Part shown: one piece after another, positions 28,129 to 36,827 of the stretch
Position numbering within the stretch: position 1 is the stretch's first letter
How the letters are laid out: every line of letters starts with the position of its first letter
Origin: Humibacter ginsenosidimutans
GTDB taxonomy: Bacteria > Actinomycetota > Actinomycetes > Actinomycetales > Microbacteriaceae
Reading direction: 5' to 3'
Assembly (NCBI RefSeq): GCF_007859675.1
Contig: NZ_CP042305.1
Location: forward strand, 3,596,001 to 3,660,000
DNA length: 64,000 nt
Notes under the pieces: generated by a model
Told to the model about the DNA's origin: nothing
The model's database searches: none
Seen by the model: the letters and a program-made list of their open reading frames with translations, nothing else
Translations under genes and position numbers: made by a program

Positions 28129-29906
28129 AGCGACGGGTGCTCGCCGGACTCCGAGTCGGCCCGACGCGCGCCGTGCGCGTCGGCGATCGCCTCGGCGGAC
28201 TCGAGGGGTTCGGCCGCGATGAGCGCCTCGGCGTCGTCGATCACCTCTGCTGCTGCCGCGGCGATGACGCTCTCCGAGTCGATGCCGGAGCCGGCGGCGG
28301 CGTTCTCCTCCGCGAGGCGCTCGATGGTGGTCTTGCTGCCCAGACGGTTGTTCGGCAGCAGGCACACGGCGACCAGAGTCACCACGGCCAGCGGCACGGC
28401 CACCAGGAAGACGAACGCCACGGACTCGCCGTATGCCGACTCCACGATGACGCGAATGCTCTCCGGCAGGCTCGACACGCTCGGGATCGTGCCTGCCTTC
28501 AGCGACTTCGCGATCTCCAGGCCGGAGGGACCGAGCTTCATGATGGCGGCGGTCAGCTCAGCACCCTTGTCGGCGAGGTGGTCGGCCACCTGGGTGCCGA
28601 GGATGGAGCCGAGCACCGAGACGCCGGCGGTGCCGCCGAGGCTGCGGAAGAAGGTCACAGCCGAGCTCGCGACGCCCATCTCGGCTGGTGCGACCACGTT
28701 CTGCACCACGAGCACGAGGTTCTGCATGACCATGCCGACACCGCAGCCCAGCACGAACATGTAGACGGAGAGCACGACGTAGTCGGTGTCGTAGTCGATC
28801 GTGCCCATCAGCACGAGCCCGACGATGAGCAGCACGCTGCCCACCACCATGAAGGCCTTCCACTTGCCGGTGCGGCTGATGATCTGACCGATGACGACGG
28901 AGGAGACCAGGAGGCCGGCGATCATCGGCAGGGTGAGCAGACCGGACTGGGTCGGTGTCGCGCCGCGGGCGAGCTGCATGTACTGGCCGAGGAACACCGA
29001 GGTGCCGAACATGGCCACGCCCACCGAGATGCTCGCGATGACCGAGAACGTGAACGTGCGGTTCTTGAACAGCCGCATGGGGATGACGGGGTCTTTCACC
29101 TTGAGCTCGACGAGCACCGCGGCGATCAGCGCGACTGCAGCGCCTGCGACCATCCAGAAGCTGGTGGCGGATGCCCATGCGAACTGGCCCTGCTGACCCG
29201 CCAGCGACACCCAGATGAGCAGGATCGAGACGCCTGCCGCGATGAGCACGGCACCGAGGTAGTCGATCGAGACCTTGGCCTTCGGCCGTTTGGGCAGGTG
29301 CAGCGTGACCTGCAGCAGGATGATTGCGAGGATGGCGAACGGCACGCCGACGTAGAAGTTCCAGCGCCAGCCCACCGAGTCGGTGAGCAGTCCGCCGATG
29401 AGCGGGCCGCCGACGGTGCCGATGGCCATGATCGCGCCGAAGATGCCCATGTACTTGCCGCGCTCGCGCGGGCTGATGATGTCGGCCATGATCACCTGGC
29501 TGAGCGCGGTGAGGCCGCCTGCGCCGACGCCCTGGAGCACGCGGAATCCGATCAGCATGGTGGTGTCTTGCGAGAAACCGGCGAGGGCGGAGCCGATGAC
29601 GAAGATCGCGAGCGCGAGCTGGATGAGCAGCTTGCGGTTGAACAGATCGGAGAGCTTGCCCCAGATCGGCGTGGTGACCGTGGTGGCGAGCAGCGTCGCG
29701 ACGACCACCCAGGTGTACGCGGTCTGGTCGCCCTTGAGATCGGCGATGATCTTCGGCAGCGAGGTCGAGACCACGGTTCCGGCCAGGATCGACACGAACA
29801 TGCCGAGCAGCAGGCCCGAGAGCGCCTCGAGCACCTGGCGGTGAGACATCTTCGGTGCGCCGATGCCCGGTGCAGTGGGTGTCGTCTTGTCGACGGCATG
29901 TGTCAT
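28125..29906 (-). CDS. MFS multidrug exporter, DHA2 (EmrB/QacA) family
   Basis: 593 residues with 14 predicted membrane helices. GKLSDLFNRKLLIQ is motif A of the major facilitator family and the RVLQGVGAGGL region is motif C-like of the drug:proton antiporters. A 70-residue hydrophilic Glu/Ala/Ser tail follows the last helix. The start is the ATG preceded by GGAG; the upstream-extended frame crosses the promoter. Followed by a coupled MarR gene, so it is likely inducible by its substrates. Confidence 0.92.
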   Translation of the reverse strand: MTHAVDKTTPTAPGIGAPKMSHRQVLEALSGLLLGMFVSILAGTVVSTSLPKIIADLKGDQTAYTWVVVATLLATTVTTPIWGKLSDLFNRKLLIQLALAIFVIGSALAGFSQDTTMLIGFRVLQGVGAGGLTALSQVIMADIISPRERGKYMGIFGAIMAIGTVGGPLIGGLLTDSVGWRWNFYVGVPFAILAIILLQVTLHLPKRPKAKVSIDYLGAVLIAAGVSILLIWVSLAGQQGQFAWASATSFWMVAGAAVALIAAVLVELKVKDPVIPMRLFKNRTFTFSVIASISVGVAMFGTSVFLGQYMQLARGATPTQSGLLTLPMIAGLLVSSVVIGQIISRTGKWKAFMVVGSVLLIVGLVLMGTIDYDTDYVVLSVYMFVLGCGVGMVMQNLVLVVQNVVAPAEMGVASSAVTFFRSLGGTAGVSVLGSILGTQVADHLADKGAELTAAIMKLGPSGLEIAKSLKAGTIPSVSSLPESIRVIVESAYGESVAFVFLVAVPLAVVTLVAVCLLPNNRLGSKTTIERLAEENAAAGSGIDSESVIAAAAAEVIDDAEALIAAEPLESAEAIADAHGARRADSESGEHPSL

Positions 29907-29955
29907 GGGTGAGAACTCCAAACGGTGATCGATGAACGGGTCGCGAGTGGATGCC

Positions 29956-30034
29956 TGTTGCTCAACACTGCGCCCCAGTCCGTTGATAGATGTCAACTAT
30001 GTCTATTTACTTAGCGTTTGTCAACTAATGCGGA
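29956..30034. promoter_or_regulatory. MFS/MarR operon promoter with repeated GTTG/CAAC dyads
   Basis: TGTTGCTCAACA (29956-29967) is a dyad with two-base spacer; GTTGATAGATGTCAAC (29982-29997) is GTTGA-N6-TCAAC. On the minus strand TAGTTGACA occurs twice, and the distal copy supplies a perfect TTGACA -35. The AT-rich patch stands out. Likely MarR binding sites controlling the exporter operon. Confidence 0.55.
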
Positions 30035-30216
30035 TGGTCAACTGTTCCGTCGTGCCGGCTTCGCCTGTCGAGGAGCGCGCGGCAGGCGCGCGTCGCGAAA
30101 CCGCCGTGCCGAAAATCGGAACCCCGGTCGTTGTGCCGGCGCGTCGACCCCGCCGCGCGGCGTGTCGGCGCAGGACTCCGATTTCCAGCACGGCGGGGTG
30201 GTGGAGGTGACCCGAT

Positions 30217-30245
30217 TTGGGCATCCGTGATTCGTCGCGTACCCT
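30217..30245 (+). promoter_or_regulatory. Probable rplJ-rplL promoter
   Basis: TTGGGC and TACCCT are separated by 17 bases, with transcription expected near 30252, about 234 bases before rplJ. The 170 bases to its left (30035-30216) show no gene; open frames there have no ribosome site and no recognisable family. Confidence 0.45.
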
Positions 30246-30251
30246 TGATGG

Positions 30252-30422
30252 AGCCCAAGACCGCCGGTCATCGGCGTGCTCGCACGTCGATCGAAGGTTC
30301 TCGAGCGCGACGCACCCCGGTGCGGAGCCTGTTCGAGACGGCCTGCGCAGGTGAAGAACGAGACGATGTGCGCTTTGTGCGGGCATCCGACACGCTCCGT
30401 GCCTGCGCATGGAGCGTTTTTT
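30252..30422 (+). ncRNA. L10 leader of rplJ-rplL with terminator-like attenuator
   Basis: A long untranslated leader in front of rplJ. ACGCTCC (30392-30398) pairs with GGAGCGT (30411-30417) and is followed by six T, an intrinsic-terminator shape ending 63 bases before the rplJ start. In other bacteria L10(L12) binds this leader to repress translation or, as in Bacillus, to cause premature termination. The L10-binding fold itself was assigned by position, not by structure comparison. The left boundary is the inferred transcription start. Confidence 0.55.
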
Positions 30423-30485
30423 GATTTCCGCGGTCAGGGGCGACGCGGGGCATCCGCCGCGCGTCTCGTATCAAGAGGAGTGGCC

Positions 30486-31001
30486 ATGGCGAACAAGGAA
30501 GCCACGGTTGCCGAGCTCGAAGACAAGTTCAAGAGCTCGACCGCCGTTCTGCTGACCGAGTACCGCGGTCTGTCTGTTGCGAAGCTCAAGGAGCTCCGCA
30601 GGTCTATCAGTGCAGACGCGACCTACGCCGTGGTGAAGAACACGCTGACCAAGATCGCGGCGAACAACGCCGGCATCTCGGCGTTCGACGACGAACTCGC
30701 CGGACCGTCCGCGATCGCCTTCGTGCACGGTGACCCCGTGAACGTCGCCAAGGGTCTTCGTGACTTCGCCAAGGCGAACCCTCTTCTCGTGGTCAAGGGC
30801 GGGTACTTCGACGGTGCCGCCCTTTCCGCCGAAGAGGTAGGCAAGCTCGCCGACCTCGAGTCCCGTGAGGTGCTGCTGGCCAAGCTGGCCGGTGCCTTCA
30901 AGGCCTCGCTGTTCGGAGCCGCATATCTGTTCAACGCACCGCTGTCGAAGGCCGTTCGCACGGTCGACGCGCTGCGCGAGAAGCAGGAGTCCGCAGCGTA
31001 G
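30486..31001 (+). CDS. rplJ: 50S ribosomal protein L10
   Basis: 171 residues, normal length. Begins [15 protein letters not shown] with the conserved [16 protein letters not shown] segment; the C-terminal helix that binds L7/L12 dimers is present. GAGGAG precedes the ATG; the frame is open further upstream across the leader but lacks any signal. It forms the stalk base on the ribosome and autoregulates the operon through the leader. Confidence 0.98.
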   Translation: MANKEATVAELEDKFKSSTAVLLTEYRGLSVAKLKELRRSISADATYAVVKNTLTKIAANNAGISAFDDELAGPSAIAFVHGDPVNVAKGLRDFAKANPLLVVKGGYFDGAALSAEEVGKLADLESREVLLAKLAGAFKASLFGAAYLFNAPLSKAVRTVDALREKQESAA

Positions 31002-31072
31002 GCATCCAGGGCCCGTTCGGGCTTCAGGATGCTCGCCGCGGTGAGTAACGACAAGAAACCAAGGAGAAGAAA

Positions 31073-31465
31073 ATGGCTGCAAAGCTTTCCACCGAGGAGC
31101 TGCTCGAGCAGTTCAAGGGTCTGACGCTCATCGAGCTGTCGGAGTTCGTCAAGGCGTTCGAGGAGACCTTCGAGGTCACCGCCGCTGCGCCCGTCGCCGT
31201 TGCCGCCCCGGCCGCCGGTGGCGCCGGTGCCGCTGCCGAAGAGGTTGAGGAGAAGGACTCCTTCGACGTCATCCTCGAGGCCGCCGGTGACAAGAAGATC
31301 CAGGTCATCAAGGTCGTGCGCGAGCTGACCTCCCTCGGTCTGGGCGAGGCGAAGGCCGTCGTCGACGGCGCTCCGAAGGCCGTGCTCGAGGGCGCGAACA
31401 AGGAGACCGCTGACAAGGCGAAGGCCGCTCTCGAAGAGGCCGGCGCGACCGTCACGCTCAAGTAA
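31073..31465 (+). CDS. rplL: 50S ribosomal protein L7/L12
   Basis: 130 residues: N-terminal dimerisation helices ([19 protein letters not shown]), an Ala/Gly-rich hinge and the factor-binding C-terminal domain ([20 protein letters not shown]). AAGGAGAAG lies before the ATG. The stalk protein binds L10 and recruits translation GTPases. Confidence 0.98.
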   Translation: MAAKLSTEELLEQFKGLTLIELSEFVKAFEETFEVTAAAPVAVAAPAAGGAGAAAEEVEEKDSFDVILEAAGDKKIQVIKVVRELTSLGLGEAKAVVDGAPKAVLEGANKETADKAKAALEEAGATVTLK

Positions 31466-31525
31466 TCCCCGCCCCGGCAGGGGCATCCGCTTCGCGACGT
31501 CTCGGCGTCGTGGTGCAGACAACGC

Positions 31526-31557
31526 GAAGGGCGTCACCCTCAAGGGTGGCGCCCTTC
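31526..31557 (+). terminator. Hairpin after rplL, probable terminator
   Basis: GAAGGGCG and CACC pair with GGTG and CGCCCTTC around a CTCAAG loop (12 paired positions with one bulge). No long T run follows. The remaining stretch up to the cupin gene (about 240 bases) holds imperfect CCGG-rich repeats and no gene. Confidence 0.55.
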
Positions 31558-31798
31558 GTCGCCTTACGGCACGGGTGAGGCCGGCAGGCTGGGCGGCGCG
31601 GGCTGCGCGGGCTGCGCCACCCCGTCACGAGAACCGGAGGAGTCGCTGAGCACCGGCGAAAACCTCCGGTATCCGGTGCGCAACCGCTCTCACTCCGGTG
31701 CTCGGAACCGGGCGGCGGCCGGTGGCGGAACAGACCGCCAGGCGGTGGCCGGAACCGGACGGCGGGCGGATGCCTGGTCGGCCGGTCGAGGTGGCGGC

Positions 31799-32272
31799 TC
31801 AGGGCTTGGGCACGTTCTCGTCGGACGCGTAGTTGCCGTCGCCGGAGAGCGAGATCGCGTTGAACCGGATGGGCTTGGTGATCGTGCCCCAGTCGAGCGG
31901 ACAGTGCCGCGTGCCCGCCGGGATGTAGACCGCTCCCGAGGTGTCGATCGTGTACTTCTCGCCCTCGATCCAGAGGTAGGCCTCTCCGCCCAGCTCGTGC
32001 GGATTCTCCGGGTCGCTGCCGAGAAAGACGAGCACCTCGTCGTAGTCGTGCTCGTGTTCGTTGACCCAGTGGCTGCCTTCTTCGGTGGGGAGGATCCACG
32101 AATACGTCATGTGGAGCTTCGCCTCGGGCACGTCTTCGGCGCGCATCAGGGCGAACGCGTCGCCGATGTGGTCGGGGCGCGGCTCGCCGGTGGCGACGGC
32201 CCCCTCGTTGACGAGGTCGTCGCTGGTGTCGCCCATGTGGCGCACGATCAGGTGCTCGTACTTGCCGGTCAT
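31799..32272 (-). CDS. Small cupin-domain protein
   Basis: 157 residues with a single beta-barrel cupin. HWVNEHEHDYDEVLVF provides the His/Glu metal-binding set of motif 1 and GAVYIPAGTRHCPL that of motif 2. GAGAGGAC precedes the ATG. Divergent from an AraC-type regulator whose own N-terminus is also cupin-like, so the pair probably handles a sugar-acid or similar small molecule. The specific reaction is unknown. Confidence 0.8.
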   Translation of the reverse strand: MTGKYEHLIVRHMGDTSDDLVNEGAVATGEPRPDHIGDAFALMRAEDVPEAKLHMTYSWILPTEEGSHWVNEHEHDYDEVLVFLGSDPENPHELGGEAYLWIEGEKYTIDTSGAVYIPAGTRHCPLDWGTITKPIRFNAISLSGDGNYASDENVPKP

Positions 32273-32540
32273 GATGTCCTCTCGGTCGGGGTGTGGCGGC
32301 CACCGTATTCCGGGGCGCGGGCCGGTATCCATGGACTCAAACCGGAAGAAATGGCACTTCCGCGCACGGATCGCCGGTGTCAGGTGCGGCTCGCCGACGC
32401 CAGCTCGTTGAGCGGGCGCGCACGAGCGTTGCCCGAGGGCGATGGATGCCCCGCCCCACCTCGTGCACCCGTGCCGAGCGGGCCACGATGATGGAGCGCC
32501 GGCCACGGCGCCTCATTCGCCAGACACCGGAGTTTCGCCG

Positions 32541-33389
32541 ATGAACCGACCGCCCGCGTTCGCGGAGTACAACATCGAAGAGCGATGGACGACCCTGCAG
32601 GGCTCGGTGCTGGTCGGTTCGATGCTCGAGGACGGCCCCGGCCCGCACGCGCTGGTGCCGCATCGTCACGACTTCGTCGAGCTGGTGTGGCTGTCGCAGG
32701 GATCGGGCACGCACCGCATCGACACGGCGGAGTTTCCGGCCAGGCCGCGCACTCTGCACCTGATCGCGCCCGGGCAGGTGCACTGCTGGCATCCGGATGC
32801 CACACCCGTCGACGGCACGCTCGTGCTGTTTCGCGAGGACTTTCTCATCGCACAGGGCGGTGCCGGCCTGCAGAGCTGGCGGGGCGGTATGACGACTCCC
32901 TCGCCGGCGACCGCGACTCGGCTCGACCGGCTGGTGCGCGAGATCCGCGACGAGCTCGACGGCGACGCCGACGACCGCGAGGTCGTCGCGCGCCACCTGG
33001 TGTCGGCGTTCGTCACCGTGTGCCAGCGCGAGGTCGCCCGGCCCGCGCCGCCTCAGCACACCGTGTCCGCCGACTTCCAGCGGCTGGTGCGCGAGCGGCC
33101 GACCGTCGCCGTCTCGGTGGCCGAGTGGTCACGGCGGCTGGCGGTGACGCCGAAGTACCTCACCGAAGTGGTGACGGCCGACACCGGCCGATCGCCGAGC
33201 ACGATGATCCGCTCGGCGGTGCGGCTGGAGGCGGAGCGGATGCTCGCGGCCACCACGCTGAGCTGCGCCCAGATCGCCGACACGCTCGAGTTCGACGATC
33301 CTTCGTACTTCTCCCGCTTCTTCCGGCGTGAGACCGGGATGACCCCCTCGAGTTATCGCAGAAGGCACGGCACCCTGCGCGCCGCGTGA
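32541..33389 (+). CDS. AraC-family transcriptional regulator with cupin sensor
   Basis: 282 residues. The N-terminal 130 residues form an AraC-type cupin (HRHDFVELVWLSQGSG); the C-terminal 100 residues hold two helix-turn-helices, the second with the signature DTLEFDDPSYFSRFFRRETG. GGAG is eight bases before the ATG. Divergent from the small cupin gene across 268 bases that show no other gene; it likely activates that gene in response to a carbohydrate. Confidence 0.88.
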   Translation: MNRPPAFAEYNIEERWTTLQGSVLVGSMLEDGPGPHALVPHRHDFVELVWLSQGSGTHRIDTAEFPARPRTLHLIAPGQVHCWHPDATPVDGTLVLFREDFLIAQGGAGLQSWRGGMTTPSPATATRLDRLVREIRDELDGDADDREVVARHLVSAFVTVCQREVARPAPPQHTVSADFQRLVRERPTVAVSVAEWSRRLAVTPKYLTEVVTADTGRSPSTMIRSAVRLEAERMLAATTLSCAQIADTLEFDDPSYFSRFFRRETGMTPSSYRRRHGTLRAA

Positions 33390-33423
33390 CGGCATCCCTC
33401 TGTCCGGTCAGATGGTGCTCGAC

Positions 33424-33459
33424 TTGCAAATATATAGCCTAGCTATATATAATCGAAGC
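33424..33459 (+). promoter_or_regulatory. Leaderless MarR promoter with a 21-base perfect dyad
   Basis: TTGCAA and TATAAT are separated by 18 bases and the ATG begins seven bases after TATAAT, so the transcript should start at the start codon. The dyad ATATATAGC-CTA-GCTATATAT (33430-33450) fills the spacer and half of the -10, ideal for repression by the encoded MarR protein. Confidence 0.75.
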
Positions 33460-33969
33460 ATGCTGACGGAACCGATCTCCCTACCCCTGCGGGATGGCGT
33501 GGACTCCGAGGCCGAACTGCGATTCCTCCTCGGTGATCTGGCCCAGCTCTCCGGTCGTGTGACGCGACTGGCCCATCGACTCGCCGGCGGAAGCGAGGGG
33601 CCGGCCACCTGGCGCACGCTCGCCGTGCTGCAGACCTCCGGCCCGATGCGCCTCGGCGAGCTGGCCGCTCAGAGCCAGGTCGCGCAGCCGACCATGACCA
33701 AGATCGTGGCGGGCCTGGTGGAGCGCGAATGGGTCAAGCGCATCGCCGACGCCGACGACGCCAGGGCATGGCAGATCGGCATCTCGGCCAAGGGCATCAT
33801 CCAGCTCGCCGAGTGGCGCGACGGTTTCGCCACGGCGCTGCTGCCCCTTTTCGACGACCTCGACGCCGACGAGCGCGACACCATCCGTCGCGCTGTCGAC
33901 CTCGTGCGTCCCCGCATCACGCAGGCTTACACCCTCCCCGAGAAGACGACGCGAAAGACGAACGACTGA
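33460..33969 (+). CDS. MarR-family regulator of the adjacent MFS gene
   Basis: 169 residues with a MarR helix-turn-helix (LGELAAQSQVAQPTMTKIV) and wing. The ATG is chosen because a leaderless promoter ends exactly there; longer frames run into the operator. It is followed five bases later by an MFS transporter, so the operon is probably self-repressed and induced by an MFS substrate. Confidence 0.87.
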   Translation: MLTEPISLPLRDGVDSEAELRFLLGDLAQLSGRVTRLAHRLAGGSEGPATWRTLAVLQTSGPMRLGELAAQSQVAQPTMTKIVAGLVEREWVKRIADADDARAWQIGISAKGIIQLAEWRDGFATALLPLFDDLDADERDTIRRAVDLVRPRITQAYTLPEKTTRKTND

Positions 33970-33974
33970 CACCG

Positions 33975-35279
33975 ATGACGCAGACCGACACCTCACCTGA
34001 AACCAATTCCCTCTCCCTTCCCGCGCATCACGGGCCGTCGGAGCACTCGGGCGGCAAGGGCATCCTCAAGCAGCCCATCGCCGTGTGGGCCGTGGCCTTC
34101 GCCTGCGTCGTGTCGTTCATGGGCATAGGCCTGGTCGATCCGATCCTCCCGGCGATCGCGAACAGCCTGCACGCCACGTCGGCGCAGACCGAGCTGCTGT
34201 TCACGACCTACCTGCTGATCACGGGTGTGGCCATGTTCTTCACGAGCTGGCTCTCGACGCGCATCGGCACGAAGAAGACGCTGCTCATCGGCCTCGCGGT
34301 CATCGTCGTGTTCGCGGCGCTCGCCGGAGCGAGCGGGTCGGTGTGGGAGATCATCGGATTCCGTGCAGGCTGGGGCCTCGGCAACGCGCTCTTCATCTCC
34401 ACGGCGCTCGCCGCCATCGTCGGCGCCGCATCGGGTGGAGCCTCCCAGGCGATCATCCTGTACGAGGCGGCACTCGGCCTCGGCATGGCGCTCGGACCGC
34501 TCGTCGGCGGTCTGCTCGGCAACATCTCGTGGCGTGGCCCGTTCTTCGGAACCGCCACCCTCATGGCCGTCGGGTTCATCGCCATCACGACCATGCTGCG
34601 CAGCAAAGACGAGGTCAAGCCGACGCCGACCAAGTTGACCGCTCCGTTCCGCGGCCTCGCCAAGCCCGGCCTGCGCGTGATGGCCTCCGCCGCGCTGTTC
34701 TACAACATGGGCTTCTTCGTGCTGTTGGCCTACACGCCGTTCGCTCTCGCCGACCTGGGACTGGATGCCGCCATCCCGCTCGGCCTCATCTTCACCTGCT
34801 GGGGCATCGCGCTCGCGATCTCGTCAGTCTGGCTCGCTCCTGCGCTGACCAATCGCATGCGTCGCTCGACGGTGCTGATCGCCGTGATCCCGCTGCTCGC
34901 GGTCGACCTGCTGCTCGTCGCGCTCTTCGTGAAGTCGATCGTCGCGATCATCGTGCTGGTGATCGTGGGCGGCATCTTCCTCGGCATCCTGAACACGGTG
35001 CTGACGGAGTGCTCGATGGAGGCGACGGATCTGCCGCGCCCCGTCGCGTCGTCCGCCTATTCCGGGGTGCGATTCATCGGCGGTGCCATCGCTCCGCCGG
35101 TCGCCGCCGCGCTCGGCAACGCGTTCGGCGCCGCCGTGCCGTTCTTCTTCGGCACCCTGGTGCTCGTCGTCTCGATGCTCATCATCGTGATCGGCCGCCG
35201 CGCACTGCGTCGCGCCGACGGCATGATCGAGAACGCGGAAGAAGAGGCCGAGGCCATCGGGCTCGGCGACGCGGCCTGA
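33975..35279 (+). CDS. MFS transporter (DHA1-like, 12 helices)
   Basis: 434 residues. An N-terminal hydrophilic stretch of about 35 residues precedes 12 helices; SFMGIGLVDPILPAIA and FTSWLSTRIGTKKTLL (motif A-like) are typical of drug/metabolite exporters. No good ribosome site precedes the ATG, suggesting coupling to the MarR gene ending five bases earlier. Confidence 0.87.
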   Translation: MTQTDTSPETNSLSLPAHHGPSEHSGGKGILKQPIAVWAVAFACVVSFMGIGLVDPILPAIANSLHATSAQTELLFTTYLLITGVAMFFTSWLSTRIGTKKTLLIGLAVIVVFAALAGASGSVWEIIGFRAGWGLGNALFISTALAAIVGAASGGASQAIILYEAALGLGMALGPLVGGLLGNISWRGPFFGTATLMAVGFIAITTMLRSKDEVKPTPTKLTAPFRGLAKPGLRVMASAALFYNMGFFVLLAYTPFALADLGLDAAIPLGLIFTCWGIALAISSVWLAPALTNRMRRSTVLIAVIPLLAVDLLLVALFVKSIVAIIVLVIVGGIFLGILNTVLTECSMEATDLPRPVASSAYSGVRFIGGAIAPPVAAALGNAFGAAVPFFFGTLVLVVSMLIIVIGRRALRRADGMIENAEEEAEAIGLGDAA

Positions 35280-35295
35280 CCGAACCCCGACCGCG

Positions 35296-35329
35296 CGACG
35301 CCCTCGGCCGATCAGGCCGGGGGCGTCGT
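35296..35329. terminator. Bidirectional terminator between MFS and RidA genes
   Basis: CGACGCCC and GGCC pair with GGCC and GGGCGTCG around a short loop, placed between convergent genes and overlapping the last codons of the ridA-like gene. No T run, but stem strength and position support a terminator. Confidence 0.5.
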
Positions 35330-35722
35330 CTCGATCGCGGCGACCGCGCTCACCTCGATCAGTGCGCCGGGCACGCCGAGGCCGGCCACTCTGGCACCGG
35401 TGACGAGCGGAGGTGCGGCATCGCGCGACAACTTCGGGGCGATCGCGCCGTAGGCGGTGCGGAGATCGGCGCTCTCGTCGAACAGGATGAGCCACTGGAT
35501 GACGTCGCCGAGAGTGGCGCCGGCCACGTTCAGTGCAGCCTCGGCGTTCTCGAGCGCCCTGATCGCCTGCTCTCCGATGTCGTCGGAGACGAGCCGGCCG
35601 GTCTCGTCGACACCGTTCTGCCCGCCGAGGTAGACGGTCGTCGCCGACGGCGGAACGATCGCGACATGGCTGAAGGCGGGGCTGCGCACGAGGCCGTCGG
35701 GCTGCAGAAGTGTGATGGACAT
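35312..35722 (-). CDS. RidA/YjgF family protein
   Basis: 136 residues, the usual size for one RidA unit. The conserved Arg in the ARVAGLGVPGALIEV segment and the GQNG turn are present. RidA members hydrolyse reactive enamine/imine intermediates, though many paralogues have other or unknown roles. It lies alone between an MFS gene and a LacI gene, so no pathway link is visible. Confidence 0.85.
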   Translation of the reverse strand: MSITLLQPDGLVRSPAFSHVAIVPPSATTVYLGGQNGVDETGRLVSDDIGEQAIRALENAEAALNVAGATLGDVIQWLILFDESADLRTAYGAIAPKLSRDAAPPLVTGARVAGLGVPGALIEVSAVAAIETTPPA

Positions 35723-35750
35723 GCCGAGATGCTGGCATCGACCACCGACG

Positions 35751-36827
35751 TCAGGCCGGGGCCGGCGGCTGGGGCGCCGCGGTGCTGTCGCGTACGTCGA
35801 TGTGCACGGGGAACGTCGCCGAGCGGCGGCGAACGGGCGGGGAGTCGAGGTCGGCGAGGAGCATCCTCGCGGCCGTCACCCCCTGCTCCGCCGGGCTCTG
35901 CGCCACGGCCGTGAGTCGGAACGGGCGGGCGAGGCCCCGGTCTTCGAAGCAGATCACCGAGAGGTCGGCCGGCACGCGCAGCCCGAACGCCGTGGCCGCG
36001 GTGACGACCTCGGCAGCACGCTCGTCCGAGTCGACGAGCAGCGCCGTAGGCCGATCGAACGGGTCTTGCAGCATGCGCCCCAGCGCTTCGTGGGTGCCGG
36101 CGGGACTGCTCACGCGTGTCGACCACTCCACTCGGAGGTCGAGACCGTTCGTCTCCATGCCGCTCACGAATCCGTCGCGCCGCCGATCGGCGATCGCGCG
36201 ATATCCCGCCGACGGGTACGCGTCGCCGAGATGCCCGATGCGCGTGTGCCCGAGGTCGACAAGGTGCTGCACGGCATCCCTCGCCGCCGCGCGCTGGTCG
36301 ACGGCGACGTGCAGCAGGCCGCGGGTCGCCGCGCCGGCGATCACGACCGGACCGGAGAAGGATGCCAGCTGCCGCCGCTCTCCCGCGTCGAGATCGGCGC
36401 ACACGGCGATGAGGGCATCCGTGCGCCTGCGCAGCGTCTGCCGCAGCACCCTGTCGCGGATGCCATCGTGCCGGCCGAGGCTGAACAGCACGAGGTCGTA
36501 GCCTGCCGGCCTCATCACCGAGTCGACACCCTCGATGACGGCGTCGCAGAACCACGAGGCGAGCGTGGGTACGACGATCCCGACGGACATGGTGCGGCCG
36601 GATGCCAGCCCAGACGCATCCGCCGACCGCACGTACCCGAGGTCGTCGGCCGCGCGCTGCACCCGATCGCGTGTGCTCTGCGACACGTTCGGCAGCCCGC
36701 GCAGGGCACGGGACACCGTCGCAGGAGACACGCCGACGGCACCCGCGATGTCGATGATGCTGCTGCGCGCCGTCGGCGACGGCATCCCCTCGCGCGCGAT
36801 CGTCGAGGGGCGGGCGGTTCTGGTCAT
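35751..36827 (-). CDS. LacI-family transcriptional regulator
   Basis: 358 residues. The N-terminal helix-turn-helix IIDIAGAVGVSPATVSRAL with hinge helix is followed by a periplasmic-binding-protein-like sensor domain. The ATG overlaps the stop of the upstream permease (ATGA), making it the last gene of a sugar ABC operon. Cre-like LacI sites occur before this operon and before the neighbouring ABC operon, so it may control both; the inducer is an unknown sugar. Confidence 0.9.
   Translation of the reverse strand: MTRTARPSTIAREGMPSPTARSSIIDIAGAVGVSPATVSRALRGLPNVSQSTRDRVQRAADDLGYVRSADASGLASGRTMSVGIVVPTLASWFCDAVIEGVDSVMRPAGYDLVLFSLGRHDGIRDRVLRQTLRRRTDALIAVCADLDAGERRQLASFSGPVVIAGAATRGLLHVAVDQRAAARDAVQHLVDLGHTRIGHLGDAYPSAGYRAIADRRRDGFVSGMETNGLDLRVEWSTRVSSPAGTHEALGRMLQDPFDRPTALLVDSDERAAEVVTAATAFGLRVPADLSVICFEDRGLARPFRLTAVAQSPAEQGVTAARMLLADLDSPPVRRRSATFPVHIDVRDSTAAPQPPAPA

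Noticed and set aside
30018..30474. Several small open frames on both strands before rplJ
   Set aside because: No ribosome sites, no recognisable products, and the region is explained by a promoter and L10 leader.
31466..31798. CCGG-rich imperfect repeats after rplL considered as a small RNA or gene
   Set aside because: No promoter or coherent fold beyond the terminator hairpin could be made out by eye.
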